This document shows, one piece after another, positions 37,513 through 46,658 of a stretch of 64,000 bases of DNA (the stretch's first letter is position 1; each line of letters begins with the position of its first letter). A model generated the notes under the pieces. The model was not told the origin of the DNA, did not search any database, and saw nothing but the letters and a program-made list of their open reading frames with translations. Source of the DNA: JAXLYX01 sp046351215 (GTDB lineage Bacteria > Myxococcota_A > Polyangia > Polyangiales > Houyiibacteriaceae); the NCBI GenBank assembly GCA_046351215.1, contig JAXLYX010000008.1, forward strand, positions 1 through 64,000, written 5' to 3'. Made by a program: the position numbers and the translations under genes.

Positions 37513-38039
37513 GTGTCGTCGCCCTCGTCCCCCCAGAGGGCATTCAATTTTTTTCGGAGCACCAACAGCGCCGCCGTCTCCGCCAGCGCCGCCTCCTTCC
37601 GCTTCAACTCGCGCTCGAGGGTCTTGATGCGCTTCTGGTCCTCGCTCGTGCCGCTGCGCGCCTTCTTGGCGGCCGTGAGGCCCGCCACCGCAGCCGCGCG
37701 GACATCGTCGCGGAAGCGAGCGAGGTCGTCCTCGTGGAGCCCTTCTCGGCGGAGGAACGTGCCGAGCTCCGCATCCGCGAGCCCCGCCGATTCCATGACG
37801 ACCCGGACCTTCTCTTCCGCCGACCACGCCTCCGGACGGATCCCCGTCGCGGAGCCGGACTTCGTCGGTCTCGACTTCTTCTTGGCCACGGGCGCAACCG
37901 TAGCCGCCTCGCGCAGCCATCGCGAGAGGGTCGGCTGATGGACCCCGACTTCCTTCGACAAGGCGTTCGCCGAGACCGCTCTCGGCCCCGTCATCCGCTG
38001 AACCATCCGTGCGCGAAATGCCGCGCTGTACTCCACCAT
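37509..38039 (-). CDS. IS3-family transposase OrfA (HTH)
   Basis: 176 residues. An N-terminal helix-turn-helix (ANALSKEVGVHQPTLSRWLRE), a second possible one, and a C-terminal leucine-zipper-like helix (KRIKTLERELKRKEAALAE) that pairs subunits. It binds the element's ends and supplies the N-terminus of the OrfAB transposase. Near its end is the slippery run of seven A residues. Confidence 0.9.
   Translation of the reverse strand: MVEYSAAFRARMVQRMTGPRAVSANALSKEVGVHQPTLSRWLREAATVAPVAKKKSRPTKSGSATGIRPEAWSAEEKVRVVMESAGLADAELGTFLRREGLHEDDLARFRDDVRAAAVAGLTAAKKARSGTSEDQKRIKTLERELKRKEAALAETAALLVLRKKLNALWGDEGDDT
37548..37554 (-). other. Slippery heptamer A AAA AAA for -1 frameshifting
   Basis: On the coding strand seven A residues lie in the phase A-AAA-AAA of orfA, 12 codons before its stop. 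Slipping one base back enters the orfB frame, which is open across this site. This is the classic IS3-family signal for making OrfAB. Confidence 0.75.
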
Positions 38040-40666
38040 CGTCGTTGCCTCTGCGCCCCCGAGACGTCATCACGAGAGGCGGCAACTATCCTGACGCAGG
38101 GGGCCCGTTCGTTGTCGTTCAGGTGCTCTTCGCTGAAAGCGTGGTCGAGGTTGATTCGAATCTGCAGCTGGTCGCGACCGTCAACCTGAGCGCGCCGCGA
38201 TTCAAGCCACTCTGCCCCCGGCTCACGAACGAGCTCGAGCCGAACGTCCCACTGCTGGTCGCCGTCCACGACCATTCGGAAAGCCCGCTGCTGCAGCGCG
38301 CTGTCCGTTGGCTTGAGGGCGGTTGGCTCCGACTCCTCGGATGCGGCTGGGTCCGGGAGCTTAGAGGCGGCAATGTGAAGCGCAGCTGCCGACGCGGCCG
38401 TTGCCACAACCGCCTCGCGTCCGAAATCGGGGGGAAGCCCTGCTGCAGTACGTCGCGCGCGATAGCCGTTGGCCTGGTCGAGAAGCGGTGCCTCGTCCCG
38501 ATCGAGCTGGACGCGTAGATCGTAGGCGATTCCGTCCGCGTCTTCGCCCCAGTGGATCCCGTCCTTGGTGTGGGAGACCTCGAAGCCCTCGACGTACAGC
38601 TCCCCGAAAAGGCGCTGCGAGGCGAAGGTATTCTCGGCTCCGAACACCTGACGCGGTCGCCACGCCTCTCCGACGCTGCCCTCGATCAATCTCTTCCTCC
38701 GGAAGACAGCGAAGCCGGCCCTGGACTGCTTTCCCTTCTCCATGAGCCCGGCCCAACCAGTCACGCGACGGCCTCCGCCGAGGTCAATATCGATGTCGGT
38801 TCGCCACACGACGGGGGGGCCGTTCGGCTTTGCGTAGTAGGGCGCGACCAGGATCTTGGGGTGCTCGTAAGCGAGCTCCTCCGACTTGCCGGACGCTGTG
38901 ACCCGGATTCGAACGGTCCCATCGGCGATGAGCAGCCGATAGATGCTCGCAAGGTGCTCCTTGACCTTGTTGAGCGTCGAGCCGCGTGGCTTCACGCGGA
39001 GCCGACGCATGGTGATGACGGTGAAGTGGTCACGGGGCCGCCCCGGAGCGGTCTCCACGGGAAGGTAGTCCAGCCCCTCCCGCGTGATCTTGGGGACATC
39101 GAAGGAGATCGTGCGCTCGATGTCCTCCTCGATGGTCGATGTCCGAACGGACCATTCGTCCGCGAACCAACACGCGGCAGCCTTCATTCCGAGGCCGAAC
39201 TCGCTCAACCCACTCGGGTCGTGCGGAGGCGTCGCGGGGCTGAACGCGCGAGGAAAGTCCTCGAGTCGAATCCCCGCGGCGCGGTCCGTTACCGAGATCT
39301 GATCATCATCGATGTGAATGTCGACCACCAGGGGGCCCGTGCTGCCCGCCGCGACCAGCGCATCACGGTGGGACAGGAAGCTCTGAATCGAATTGTCGAC
39401 GAACTCGGCTAGGGCGAACCACGGCTTGTAGTTGAGCCGCGCGAACGCGGCGAACATCCCTGCGCGAGGGCGGATTTCGATCGTGCCCTCATCGACCGTC
39501 GGTCCCGCCTCCGGTCGAACCGATGCGCGGGCTGCCTTCGGTCGCGTTCTCCACGCGCGGAGCAGGGTCCGCTGCTCCGGTCCCGCGTCTGCGACAACGT
39601 CGAGAAAGCGATCGATGGAATCGGGTCGGAAGGCGTAGATGGTTTCCCGCCGTCCGTTTACGTGGCTGGCGAAACCCACGTCGGCCGCCTCCTCCAAGAC
39701 GCTCAACGGGACGAAGAGAGAGAATCGGGTCGTCTTTCCAAGACGGCGATACGGATCGAACGACACCAGCACGGCACGGTCGTGCCCTTGTTCGACCCAG
39801 AGACCCATGAGTAGACACAGGCGTCCCTGCGTGGCCGTGACGGCACCGCTCTTTACCGGATTCTGGATGCGTCGTTCGAGTGGGTTCCGGCCGGTCGGCC
39901 CGACGATGCGAGCGTGCAGATCCACAGGGACGGGCACACCGTCGACCGTCAGTGTGCTTCGGGCGGGCCAGAAGGTCCCGGGGTCGTGCACCGTCAGATG
40001 TCCCGCAAGCACCTCGGCAACCAGCTCGGGTCCTTCGGTCGCGATTGGCGCATCGTCTTCTTCGTCTTCTTCGTCTTCTAGCGGCTCGTCACGCTCCGCG
40101 ATTCGCTGAAGCAGCGCCGACTTCTCACGTCCTCCGTCGTCGAGCCCCAGCTCGCGACAAAGCTCTTTCAGTCGAACGCGTGGAAGGTTCTCGAGGAGGG
40201 TCGAGAGCGACACATCGGTCGCGGCAACAGTGGCCGCCAGCTGCTTGTGGACTCGTCGGTCCGCAACCTCGATCTCTATCTTGTCCGCGATGTCGAGCAG
40301 CTCGTCCCGTTTCAGGAGCTGAGCCACACGAGCCCTCCAGGGCCGCGACGTCTCGGGGCCCGTTGGCCAAAGCTCCGTCTGACCATTCACGTCACCGGTC
40401 ATGAGACGGGAGACGAGGGTCGACTTGTCGCGTCCCTCGTCGGACAGACCCAACGCTCGACACATCGCCTTGAGCTCGTCGCGGCTTAGCTTTCCGACCA
40501 GCGTGGAAAAGTCGACGCGCCGAGCGTCCGCTAGGGCTTGGATCATGCCCTCCCGCGCGCGTCGATCGAGAACGTCGATCCCCGCATGGTCTACGAGCTC
40601 ACGCAGGCGGTTCGCGTCGAGCTCTCGGAGTGCAATCTTGCGCCCGTCGAATGTGGCAAGGGTCAT
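37991..40666 (-). pseudogene. MORC-like GHKL ATPase with duplicated SAP-like modules, truncated by IS
   Basis: The native coding sequence runs from 40666 to 38099; the frame then reads about 35 codons of the IS end to a stop at 37991. Residues 20-89 and 120-189 are two related modules ending in a SAP-like motif (SRDELKAMCRALGLSDEGRD and PRVRLKELCRELGLDDGGRE), likely for DNA binding. A GHKL ATPase follows: N-box FVDNSIQSF near 424 and G-box SEFGLGMKAAAC near 489, while the usual DxGxG reads DRAAGI. The C-terminal part (about 530-800) resembles the S5-like and following region of MORC-type ATPases. Such ATPases occur in bacterial restriction-type systems. The C-terminus is lost. Confidence 0.82.
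38075..38098 (-). repeat. Terminal inverted repeat of IS element 1 (left end)
   Basis: Inverted match to 36335-36359. It marks the point where the GHKL ATPase gene is cut. Confidence 0.75.
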
Positions 40667-41042
40667 GGCTCGGAGGGACTAGGGGATAAGCTGCGATCCT
40701 CTGTCAGCACCGAAGTTTCGTACCATGGCGGCCAACCACATCGCATCAGCGAACAAACGGTTCGTGTCCGTTACGCGTCGGGGCGGCACGAATGGCTGAC
40801 GGATGCGGCTCTGGGGCCTCCTGTGCGTGTGAGTGAGTCACCGCTCCGCGCTCGTTCGGTCCTTCGGGGGAGTCGAGCTTGAGTCCCGGTGCTGCTGCGG
40901 ATCCCCCGTGGCACCTACGCCGATGGGAGCAAGGTCGAGCTCCGTGAGCGCAAGCCGTCGCGCCGCGGCCCTCCCGTCCTCTCCCAACACCGACGCGCCT
41001 CGCCCCCACCGTCGGCGAGCCTCCTCGACCGACGCCCACTCG
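40667..41042. other. Intergenic region, no gene seen
   Basis: Separates the ATPase gene (starting at 40666, reverse) from the end of the DUF3634-like gene at 41043. No convincing reading frame or hairpin was found; it should contain the promoter of the ATPase gene. Confidence 0.5.
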
Positions 41043-42266
41043 TCACCGGCCCTCCTCACGTTCCCCCCGCGCCTCCCCACTGCACGCCGCATCCCGCTCC
41101 ACGTCCTCCGGATACCGCAGACCGAAGCGCACGCCGCGCTCCCCGCTGTGGGCCTGGAACCAGGCGTCGAGGATGCGTCTCTCCGCTTCCGTCACCAAGA
41201 CGAAGACGAAGTCTCCGTCGTAACGCGGGATCGTCGACGGTCCGGGCGGGATCGAGGTCCAGAGCACCTCGTAGGGAGGCTCGTGGGAGGCCGCGATCTC
41301 GTGGAGGACCGACGACAAGCGGTCCGCCATCCTCGTGGTCGTGCACCGATTCGACTCCCCGCCTGGCGTCGCTTCCCAGGCGGAGACCAAGGGGCGAGTC
41401 TCCGAGCCCACCGTGAGCCAGCATCCCCTCGTCACGCTGCAATGGGCCACGATGTCGGGACGACCGAGATGACGGAACCTCTCGGTCAGATCGGCGGCCG
41501 TGGGATCTTCGTTCACGACGCGCCGGGCCGACGCGGACAGGACGATCGCGCGCCTCGAGGACCGCATGGCGAATTCCGGTCCGGCCACGAGGTCCAGCCG
41601 GAAGGAGTCGGGGAGTCGAGTGTCGAAGACCACGGTGCGCGCGAGCTTCTCGACGTAGGGACGCGCGAGCGCCTCCCCCGCGACCATGCCTTCGTTCCCG
41701 ATCTCGTCCGCCATGATGCGAGCGAACTCCTCGCTGTCGGCGTCGTCCGCGGAGAGCTCCGGGGAGCCGTGGCGACTCGATCCGCGCGGCGAAAGGTGCT
41801 CGAGCCCCAGGGCGGCGAGAACGAAGAGCCCGACGACGAGGCCTCCGACGATCCGCCCCGTCCTCGTCTTCCTCGGCGCCTCGATCGTCGCACGCCCGCG
41901 GAGGGTCGCCGCGTGGAGCGCGAAGACGTTCCTCGCACGCTGGGCGAGCGCCTCCGGGAGCCCGTCCGTCGCGAGCTCCGGACGCGGCTGACGGTCGAGA
42001 CCCCGAAGCGCGCCCCGTGCGTCGGGGAAGCGCCGAGCCACGTCACGGAGCTCGTCGAACAGGGCGGGCGAGATCCGTCCGCGCACGAGCTCCGCCCGTC
42101 CACCGCGGATCCGGAGGGCGAAGATCTCGTCGAGGCGCGCCAGCGAGACGCCCCCGAACACGAGGAGCGGGACGCCGACGATCGAGACGAGGACGAGGTG
42201 CGACAAGGGCTTGGAGCTCCGAACGCGTGACGGCCGCAAACGTACGCGAAGAACGGAGCCCCGCAT
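41043..42266 (-). CDS. Membrane protein with DUF3634-like segment
   Basis: About 407 residues from ATG 42266. Two hydrophobic segments (LVLVSIVGVPLLVFGGVSLA near 22-42; IVGGLVVGLFVLAALGL near 140-157). Between them IFALRIRGGRAELVRGRISP matches DUF3634-type sequence, a small domain of unknown role. The large C-terminal part is soluble and not recognised. Start choice is uncertain; later starts would trim the basic N-terminus. Confidence 0.6.
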   Translation of the reverse strand: MRGSVLRVRLRPSRVRSSKPLSHLVLVSIVGVPLLVFGGVSLARLDEIFALRIRGGRAELVRGRISPALFDELRDVARRFPDARGALRGLDRQPRPELATDGLPEALAQRARNVFALHAATLRGRATIEAPRKTRTGRIVGGLVVGLFVLAALGLEHLSPRGSSRHGSPELSADDADSEEFARIMADEIGNEGMVAGEALARPYVEKLARTVVFDTRLPDSFRLDLVAGPEFAMRSSRRAIVLSASARRVVNEDPTAADLTERFRHLGRPDIVAHCSVTRGCWLTVGSETRPLVSAWEATPGGESNRCTTTRMADRLSSVLHEIAASHEPPYEVLWTSIPPGPSTIPRYDGDFVFVLVTEAERRILDAWFQAHSGERGVRFGLRYPEDVERDAACSGEARGEREEGR

Positions 42267-42379
42267 CCAGATCCGCGACAGGGTTCTACGCCAGCGGCAT
42301 CTTCCAGGCTCACTGCATCGCGTGCTCGGCCGCTCCATCGCGCTCGACGCCACCCCACGCTCGGATCACGGTGCGCGCC

Positions 42380-42844
42380 ATGTCGACCCCGGCTTCCGCG
42401 AGCCCGGCGCGCGTGCCGGTCGTCCCCGTCTTCCTCCCCGCCGTGCTCTTCGCGCTCGCATGCTGCTCGTCGGTCGGGCTCGTCCCCGTGTCGCATGGGC
42501 GGACGATGTTCGCGGGCCTGCTCGCCGCCGCGGCTTCGGCGTTGCCGACCGTGATCGCCACCTGGGCGCTCTTCGGAGTCCGACGGGGCGACCCCGCGGG
42601 AACGCGACGGCTCGTCGCCGCCTGCGTCCTCGTCCTCGTGTTCGTCGCCTACCGCGCGTGGGCCGATTACTCCCGCGACGAGGGCGCGCTCGCGACCACG
42701 GACGTCGAGTCGATCCCGCACATGCGCGCCGCGATCGACGCGGACCGTCCTTGGGAGCTGCTCTCGTACCTCTTCGCGCTGTTGCCGACGTGGCTCGGCG
42801 GGGGCGTGGCGTATCGCTGGCTTCGCGCGAGGCGTTCGGCGTAG
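42380..42844 (+). CDS. Small membrane protein
   Basis: 154 residues with four hydrophobic segments (VVPVFLPAVLFALACCSSVG, GLLAAAASALPTVIATWALF, RLVAACVLVLVFVAYRAW, LLSYLFALLPTWLGGGVAYR). No family recognised. Divergent from the DUF3634-like gene. Confidence 0.6.
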   Translation: MSTPASASPARVPVVPVFLPAVLFALACCSSVGLVPVSHGRTMFAGLLAAAASALPTVIATWALFGVRRGDPAGTRRLVAACVLVLVFVAYRAWADYSRDEGALATTDVESIPHMRAAIDADRPWELLSYLFALLPTWLGGGVAYRWLRARRSA

Positions 42845-42871
42845 CGGGCGACCACGCGGTTCGTCCGGCTG

Positions 42872-43018
42872 CTATCCGTCGAAGAGGTCGGCCTTCGATT
42901 CGCGTCGCGCGAGGGCCTCCGAGACGCGCATCGCATGGGGCCCGACCAAGAGCACACGGAGGTCTCCGCGTCGCACCTCCGCGTAACGCTTGCAGCGCAC
43001 GCATCGAATGACCTGCAC
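42872..43018 (-). CDS. Possible 48-residue protein with a CxxC motif
   Basis: GTG at 43018 opens a 48-codon frame ending in TAG at 42872. It encodes VIRCVRCKRYAEVRRGD and ends in ARRESKADLFDG. The CxxC followed by basic residues resembles half a zinc ribbon. A GGGAACC stretch lies just upstream of the GTG. No family; it may be real or chance. Confidence 0.35.
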   Translation of the reverse strand: MQVIRCVRCKRYAEVRRGDLRVLLVGPHAMRVSEALARRESKADLFDG

Positions 43019-43202
43019 GTCGGTTCCCGTCTACGCGAGGGGCGCGACGAGGGGCACGGCGGAGAGCACGACTCCGAATGCGCGACCGTGGAGGAGAACG
43101 AGCGTCCGCCGGAGTGCCACGGTCGACTCGTCGCTCGCCACTCAACCGAACGGCCGCTTACGTCTTCGGCGGGCAGAGGATGACCGTGGCGAAGAGCCCG
43201 CC

Positions 43203-44249
43203 TCAACCCCCGAACACCTCATCCACCGTCGCCGCGAAGAGGATCCGCTCGGCGAAGCGATCGAGCTCCTCGATCGACGCCGACGCGAGGCGGCGGGTCA
43301 CGTCCTCGGACAGAGGGCCGAACTTGAGCCGTAGCTGACGCGCAAGCGTTTCGGCGCGTCCCTTGGCTTCGCCCTCGGCGCGTCCTTCGGCCCTGCCTTC
43401 GGCGATCAATTTCTCGGCGGTGGTCACGATGTCCTCCTCCATGCGAGGCCCGGCGGCGTCCCGTGCGAGTCGTCGGACATCGGCGAGCGGCGGACTTCCG
43501 ACGACGAGAGCATAGCGCAGCGTGACGAAGAGATCGCGCCGGCCCGCCTCTGTTCGCGCGAGCGCGCGCATCTCGACGAGGAATTCGGCGAGGTCTGCCA
43601 CGAGGTTCGTCGACGTGCGGGCTCGCTGGAACAGCCGCAGGACGAGCTTCACGAGGTCCGTGAGGGATGGCCTCGACCGCACGTCCTCGGTTTCAGCGGC
43701 TGTCAGGTCGTCGAGCGCGAAGGCGAAGTCGAGGAGGAAGGGCGATAGCGCCCCGCGGATGTCGTCCGGCAGGACGAAGAGCTCCGAAAATCGCCGAGGC
43801 GCCGTCCATCCCGAGGTGCCGTGGTGCAGCACGACCGGAATGATCGGCGGAAGCCCCTCCGCCGCCGTGCCTCCCTCGCGGAGCCTGGTCGCCCAGATGG
43901 CCTGCATGTAGCCGAGCAGGCGGAGCGGCATGAAGGGATCGCTCGAGCTCTGATGCTCGAAGAGGAGGTAGAGGAGGGTCTCGTACCCGTGCAGGCGCAC
44001 GGAGTAGAGAAGGTCGCTCTCGCTCTGTCGCAAGGCTTCGTCGACGTACGAGCCCGGCACGAGCGCGAGGGAGGTCCAGTCGATGTGCCGCGCGAGGTCG
44101 TCGCCCAGGACGAAGGCGAGCTCGCCCGCGGCATGCTCCGGCCGCCCGAACGTCCAGCGGAAGAGGCTGTCGTGCGGGTGGTGCAGGGACGGGACGTCGA
44201 GGACGTCGGCGAGGCTCCCTGCCTTCTTCGATTCGTCGGGCGGTTCCAT
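43203..44249 (-). CDS. Rpn family recombination-promoting nuclease / transposase-like (PD-(D/E)xK)
   Basis: 348 residues from ATG 44249. Typical Rpn/YhgA-like start (HHPHDSLFRWTFGRPEHAAG), then DLLYSV and YLLFEHQSSSDPFMPLR, which carry the D...ExQ form of the PD-(D/E)xK active site. Later RLLGYMQAIW and a C-terminal helical DUF4351-like region with AEGRAEG repeats and a conserved ending (FGPLSEDVTRRLASASIEEL). Rpn proteins are DNA nucleases that raise recombination; some act in phage defence. It lies between the two IS elements. Confidence 0.88.
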   Translation of the reverse strand: MEPPDESKKAGSLADVLDVPSLHHPHDSLFRWTFGRPEHAAGELAFVLGDDLARHIDWTSLALVPGSYVDEALRQSESDLLYSVRLHGYETLLYLLFEHQSSSDPFMPLRLLGYMQAIWATRLREGGTAAEGLPPIIPVVLHHGTSGWTAPRRFSELFVLPDDIRGALSPFLLDFAFALDDLTAAETEDVRSRPSLTDLVKLVLRLFQRARTSTNLVADLAEFLVEMRALARTEAGRRDLFVTLRYALVVGSPPLADVRRLARDAAGPRMEEDIVTTAEKLIAEGRAEGRAEGEAKGRAETLARQLRLKFGPLSEDVTRRLASASIEELDRFAERILFAATVDEVFGG

Positions 44250-44608
44250 GGGGACCGTCCACGTGCTCGGTCGCGCGAGGTCGCGGTTGTGCGAGGCGAG
44301 GGCCTCGCGTGCGTCCGCGCACGTTCCGGCGTGTGGCACCTGGTGGCACCGCGAGCTCTCTCCTGGTTCCACATCCTGATCACGGCGATCGGGGACGTGC
44401 AGGCGCGAGCTCTTCCGCGCATTCGTGCGTGCGGGCCTCGAGGCGAAGGATCGCGGCGTGGTCGAGAGGAGCCAGATGGCGGCGCGCGTCGTCGGCGTGC
44501 GAGGGGCGGGTCGTTCACGGGCTCGATGACTCGTCCTTCGTCGTGGAAGGGCCGACTCGACGCCTGCCTGGGGCCGGCCCGCGCGGTCGGCTCCGACGCG
44601 ACTCGCCC
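44250..44608. other. Intergenic region, no gene seen
   Basis: About 360 bases upstream of the Rpn gene and downstream of the broken hydrolase gene. No reading frame with protein-like content and start signals was found. It should hold the Rpn promoter. Confidence 0.45.
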
Positions 44609-44990
44609 TCAGATCCCCCTCCTCCGCACCTTCCAATCCGACGCGCTGCACAGCGCGCACGACCCCTCGAACTGCGCCCGTCCCGAGGCGTCGTCCATGA
44701 GCCGGGCGCGCAGCCACGCAGTCATCGGACCGCGGTAATGCCCCGCGTCGCCGAGCGCGGCGTAATGACCCGCGGTGAGCAACGTGCCCCAGACGACGGG
44801 GACGTTCGTCGCGTCGTAGACGGGCTTCTGGTTGAGCGTCGGGATCGCGATCACGTCCATGCCCCCCGAGACGAGGAACATCGGTCCGCGCTGCTGCGCG
44901 TCGGAGGCGGAGTCGTGGCCGAGCCCGATGGTGTACGGGCAGAGCGGCACCGTCGCGACGATGCGCGGATCGCGCCCGAGCATGATCGCG
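44609..44990 (-). pseudogene. 3' part of an alpha/beta hydrolase gene cut by IS element 2
   Basis: Encodes the C-terminal 124 or so residues, beginning MLGRDPRIVATVPLCPYT after the insertion. It has the acid-residue segment VSGGMDVIAIP and the probable catalytic His in GHYAALGDAGHYRG. Joined to 46652-47149 with one copy of the 7-bp duplication removed, it gives a continuous 290-residue hydrolase. As it stands it has no proper start. Confidence 0.88.
44984..44990. repeat. Target-site duplication of IS element 2 (left copy)
   Basis: GATCGCG, repeated directly at 46652-46658. Removing the element and one copy restores the hydrolase reading frame. Confidence 0.85.
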
Positions 44991-45029
44991 GAACGTGTCA
45001 ACGAGTTCGAGACACCGTCGGTTGAAAAT

Positions 45030-46172
45030 CTATGAAGGAAGCGAGGTCGCCGACGCAGCGCCGCCGGTGAGTCTCTCGACTCCAGGCAGAGCGATGTGCG
45101 GCGCTGGGCTCCGGCGCTCCGTGGGCTCATTGCGAGTCCACGTTTCGTCCGGAGCGCTGAGGGCGTTCTCGACGGGCACGAGGGTATCGTCGAGGACGGG
45201 CGGATTGATGTGCACCACGCTCGGTGGCCGGTGCGCGATGGGACGGCCGCGCACGAAGCGCGCTGGGTGGGTCTCGAAGGCAGCGTCGAGCGTGCGCTGG
45301 CGCGCCGCGGCGAGCTCGTCGACGCGTCCGAAGTAGACGTCGGCGGGCGTGAAGAGCGCGAGGCCGTGATGACGATGAGCGTCGTTGTACCAGTCGAAGA
45401 ACTCCGCGCACCACGCGCGCGCCTCGACGACGTTCGCGAAGCGACCGGGGTAGTCGGGCTGGTACTTCACGGTCTTGAAGCACGACTCGACGAAGGGGTT
45501 GTCGTTCGAGACCCGAGGGCGCGAGTGGCTCTTGTCGACGCCGAGCTCTCCGAGGAGGCTGGAGAAGCCGTGTGCCACCATCGGCGCGCCGCGGTCCATG
45601 TGGACCTTCAGCGTTCCGGGCGCGATGTCGTAGCGCTCGATGGCCTCGGCGAAGAGCTGCTTCGCGAGGGCGCTGTTCTCGCGCTCGGCCACCATCCACG
45701 CCACCACGTAGCGGCTATAGAGGTCGAGCACGACGAAGAGGTTCAGGAAGGCCCCGCGCACGTACGTCGGGAGTTTCGTCACGTCCCAGGTCCAGACAGC
45801 GTTCGGGCGATTCGCTTCGAGCCTCGGGACAGCATGATGGGTTGGCGCGCGCTGGTCGCGACGCTCTCGCGTCTCGCCCTGGTCGGCGAGCACTCGGTAC
45901 ATCGTGCGCACCGAGCACAGGTAGTCTCCCTCTTCGAGGAGCGCTCCGTAGACCTCGGACGGAGTCTGGTCGACGAAGCGTTCCGAGTGGAGCTCGGCGA
46001 GAACCTTCGCGCGCTCCTCGGCCGCGAGCTTGCGAGGGCTCAGCGGCCTTCGGCGCGGACCGTGCTTGCGAGGAGCCTTCTGCCGATAGACGGTTGCACG
46101 CGACAGTCCGAGTGCATCGCACGCAGGCGCAAGAGGAACGACGGGGTCGCGCTGTTCGATGAGCTCCATCAT
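45030..46172 (-). CDS. IS3-family transposase OrfB (DDE), element 2
   Basis: 380 residues from ATG 46172. HTH_21-like segment (FVDQTPSEVYGALLEEGDYL), then the integrase core with DDE residues in VWTWDVTKL, VHMDRGAPM and NPFVESCFKTVKY. Ends only about 40 bases from the element's terminus. Appears intact. Confidence 0.93.
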   Translation of the reverse strand: MMELIEQRDPVVPLAPACDALGLSRATVYRQKAPRKHGPRRRPLSPRKLAAEERAKVLAELHSERFVDQTPSEVYGALLEEGDYLCSVRTMYRVLADQGETRERRDQRAPTHHAVPRLEANRPNAVWTWDVTKLPTYVRGAFLNLFVVLDLYSRYVVAWMVAERENSALAKQLFAEAIERYDIAPGTLKVHMDRGAPMVAHGFSSLLGELGVDKSHSRPRVSNDNPFVESCFKTVKYQPDYPGRFANVVEARAWCAEFFDWYNDAHRHHGLALFTPADVYFGRVDELAAARQRTLDAAFETHPARFVRGRPIAHRPPSVVHINPPVLDDTLVPVENALSAPDETWTRNEPTERRSPAPHIALPGVERLTGGAASATSLPS

Positions 46173-46576
46173 TCGTCCTCGATTCCCGGGAGCGCGACCC
46201 CGAGAATCTCGTGCGCTTTTTTCTGGAGGTCCAGAAGCGCGTTGGCCACACGGAGCCGGTGCTCGAGCTTCGCCTTCTCGCGCTCCAGCTTCTCGATCGC
46301 GATGTCCTTCGCATCCTTCATCGGCTTGCGGCCGGACTTCTTCGGCTCGAGACCCGCGATGCCCTCGCGCTCCCGCTGGACGCGCCACTGCGTCAGGTGC
46401 GAGCTGTAGATGCCCTCGCGGCGCAGAAGCGCGGCAAGCTCTCCTCGCTCGCAGGCATCGGCCTCCTCGAGGATGCGCCGCTTCTCCTCGGCGCTGAATC
46501 TCCTCCGCTGGCGGCGGTCGTTCTCGGGCGCCGCGACCACTTCGGTCCGCGGCTTCTTGCTCGGTGGCTTCGGCAC
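46169..46576 (-). CDS. IS3-family transposase OrfA, element 2
   Basis: 135 residues. HTH domain (RRFSAEEKRRILEEADACER, LAALLRREGIYSSHLTQWR) typical of IS3 OrfA of this subgroup, then a coiled-coil helix (AIEKLEREKAKLEHRLRVAN). Stop overlaps the orfB start. Differs from orfA of element 1, so the two elements are not copies of each other. Confidence 0.92.
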   Translation of the reverse strand: MPKPPSKKPRTEVVAAPENDRRQRRRFSAEEKRRILEEADACERGELAALLRREGIYSSHLTQWRVQREREGIAGLEPKKSGRKPMKDAKDIAIEKLEREKAKLEHRLRVANALLDLQKKAHEILGVALPGIEDE

Positions 46577-46651
46577 GGCTCTCTCCAGTCCGCCCTTCTT
46601 ACGACAGAGAATGGGGGCAGGCCGGTGTCTCGAGACTCATTGGCACACAGG

Positions 46652-46658
46652 GATCGCG
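46652..46658. repeat. Target-site duplication of IS element 2 (right copy)
   Basis: GATCGCG, direct repeat of 44984-44990. Confidence 0.85.

Larger units (their letters stand above)
36335..38098 (-). mobile_element. IS3-family insertion sequence (element 1)
   Basis: About 1764 bp with imperfect terminal inverted repeats: TGAGCGTCAAGGTAGTTGCC at the low-coordinate end and TGCGTCAGGATAGTTGCCGC read inward from the other end. It holds orfA and orfB with a 4-base overlap and an A7 slippery site. The flanks show no target duplication, and the 3' part of the interrupted GHKL ATPase gene is absent on the other side. So sequence next to the element has been lost, probably by recombination with the adjacent IS3 remnant region. 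Confidence 0.88.
44991..46651 (-). mobile_element. IS3-family insertion sequence (element 2)
   Basis: 1661 bp between two GATCGCG direct repeats. Terminal inverted repeats: one end reads GTGTCAACGAGTTCGAGACA, the other, read inward, GTGCCAATGAGTCTCGAGAC, with few mismatches. It contains orfA and orfB overlapping by four bases. A 7-bp duplication is longer than the 3-5 bp usual for IS3 elements. The element sits in the hydrolase gene in the same orientation. Confidence 0.9.

Noticed and set aside
36335..38098. Target-site duplication of IS element 1
   Set aside because: The bases next to the two ends (GGGCCCCC side and CCGGGTC side) do not match over 3-5 bases, unlike element 2.
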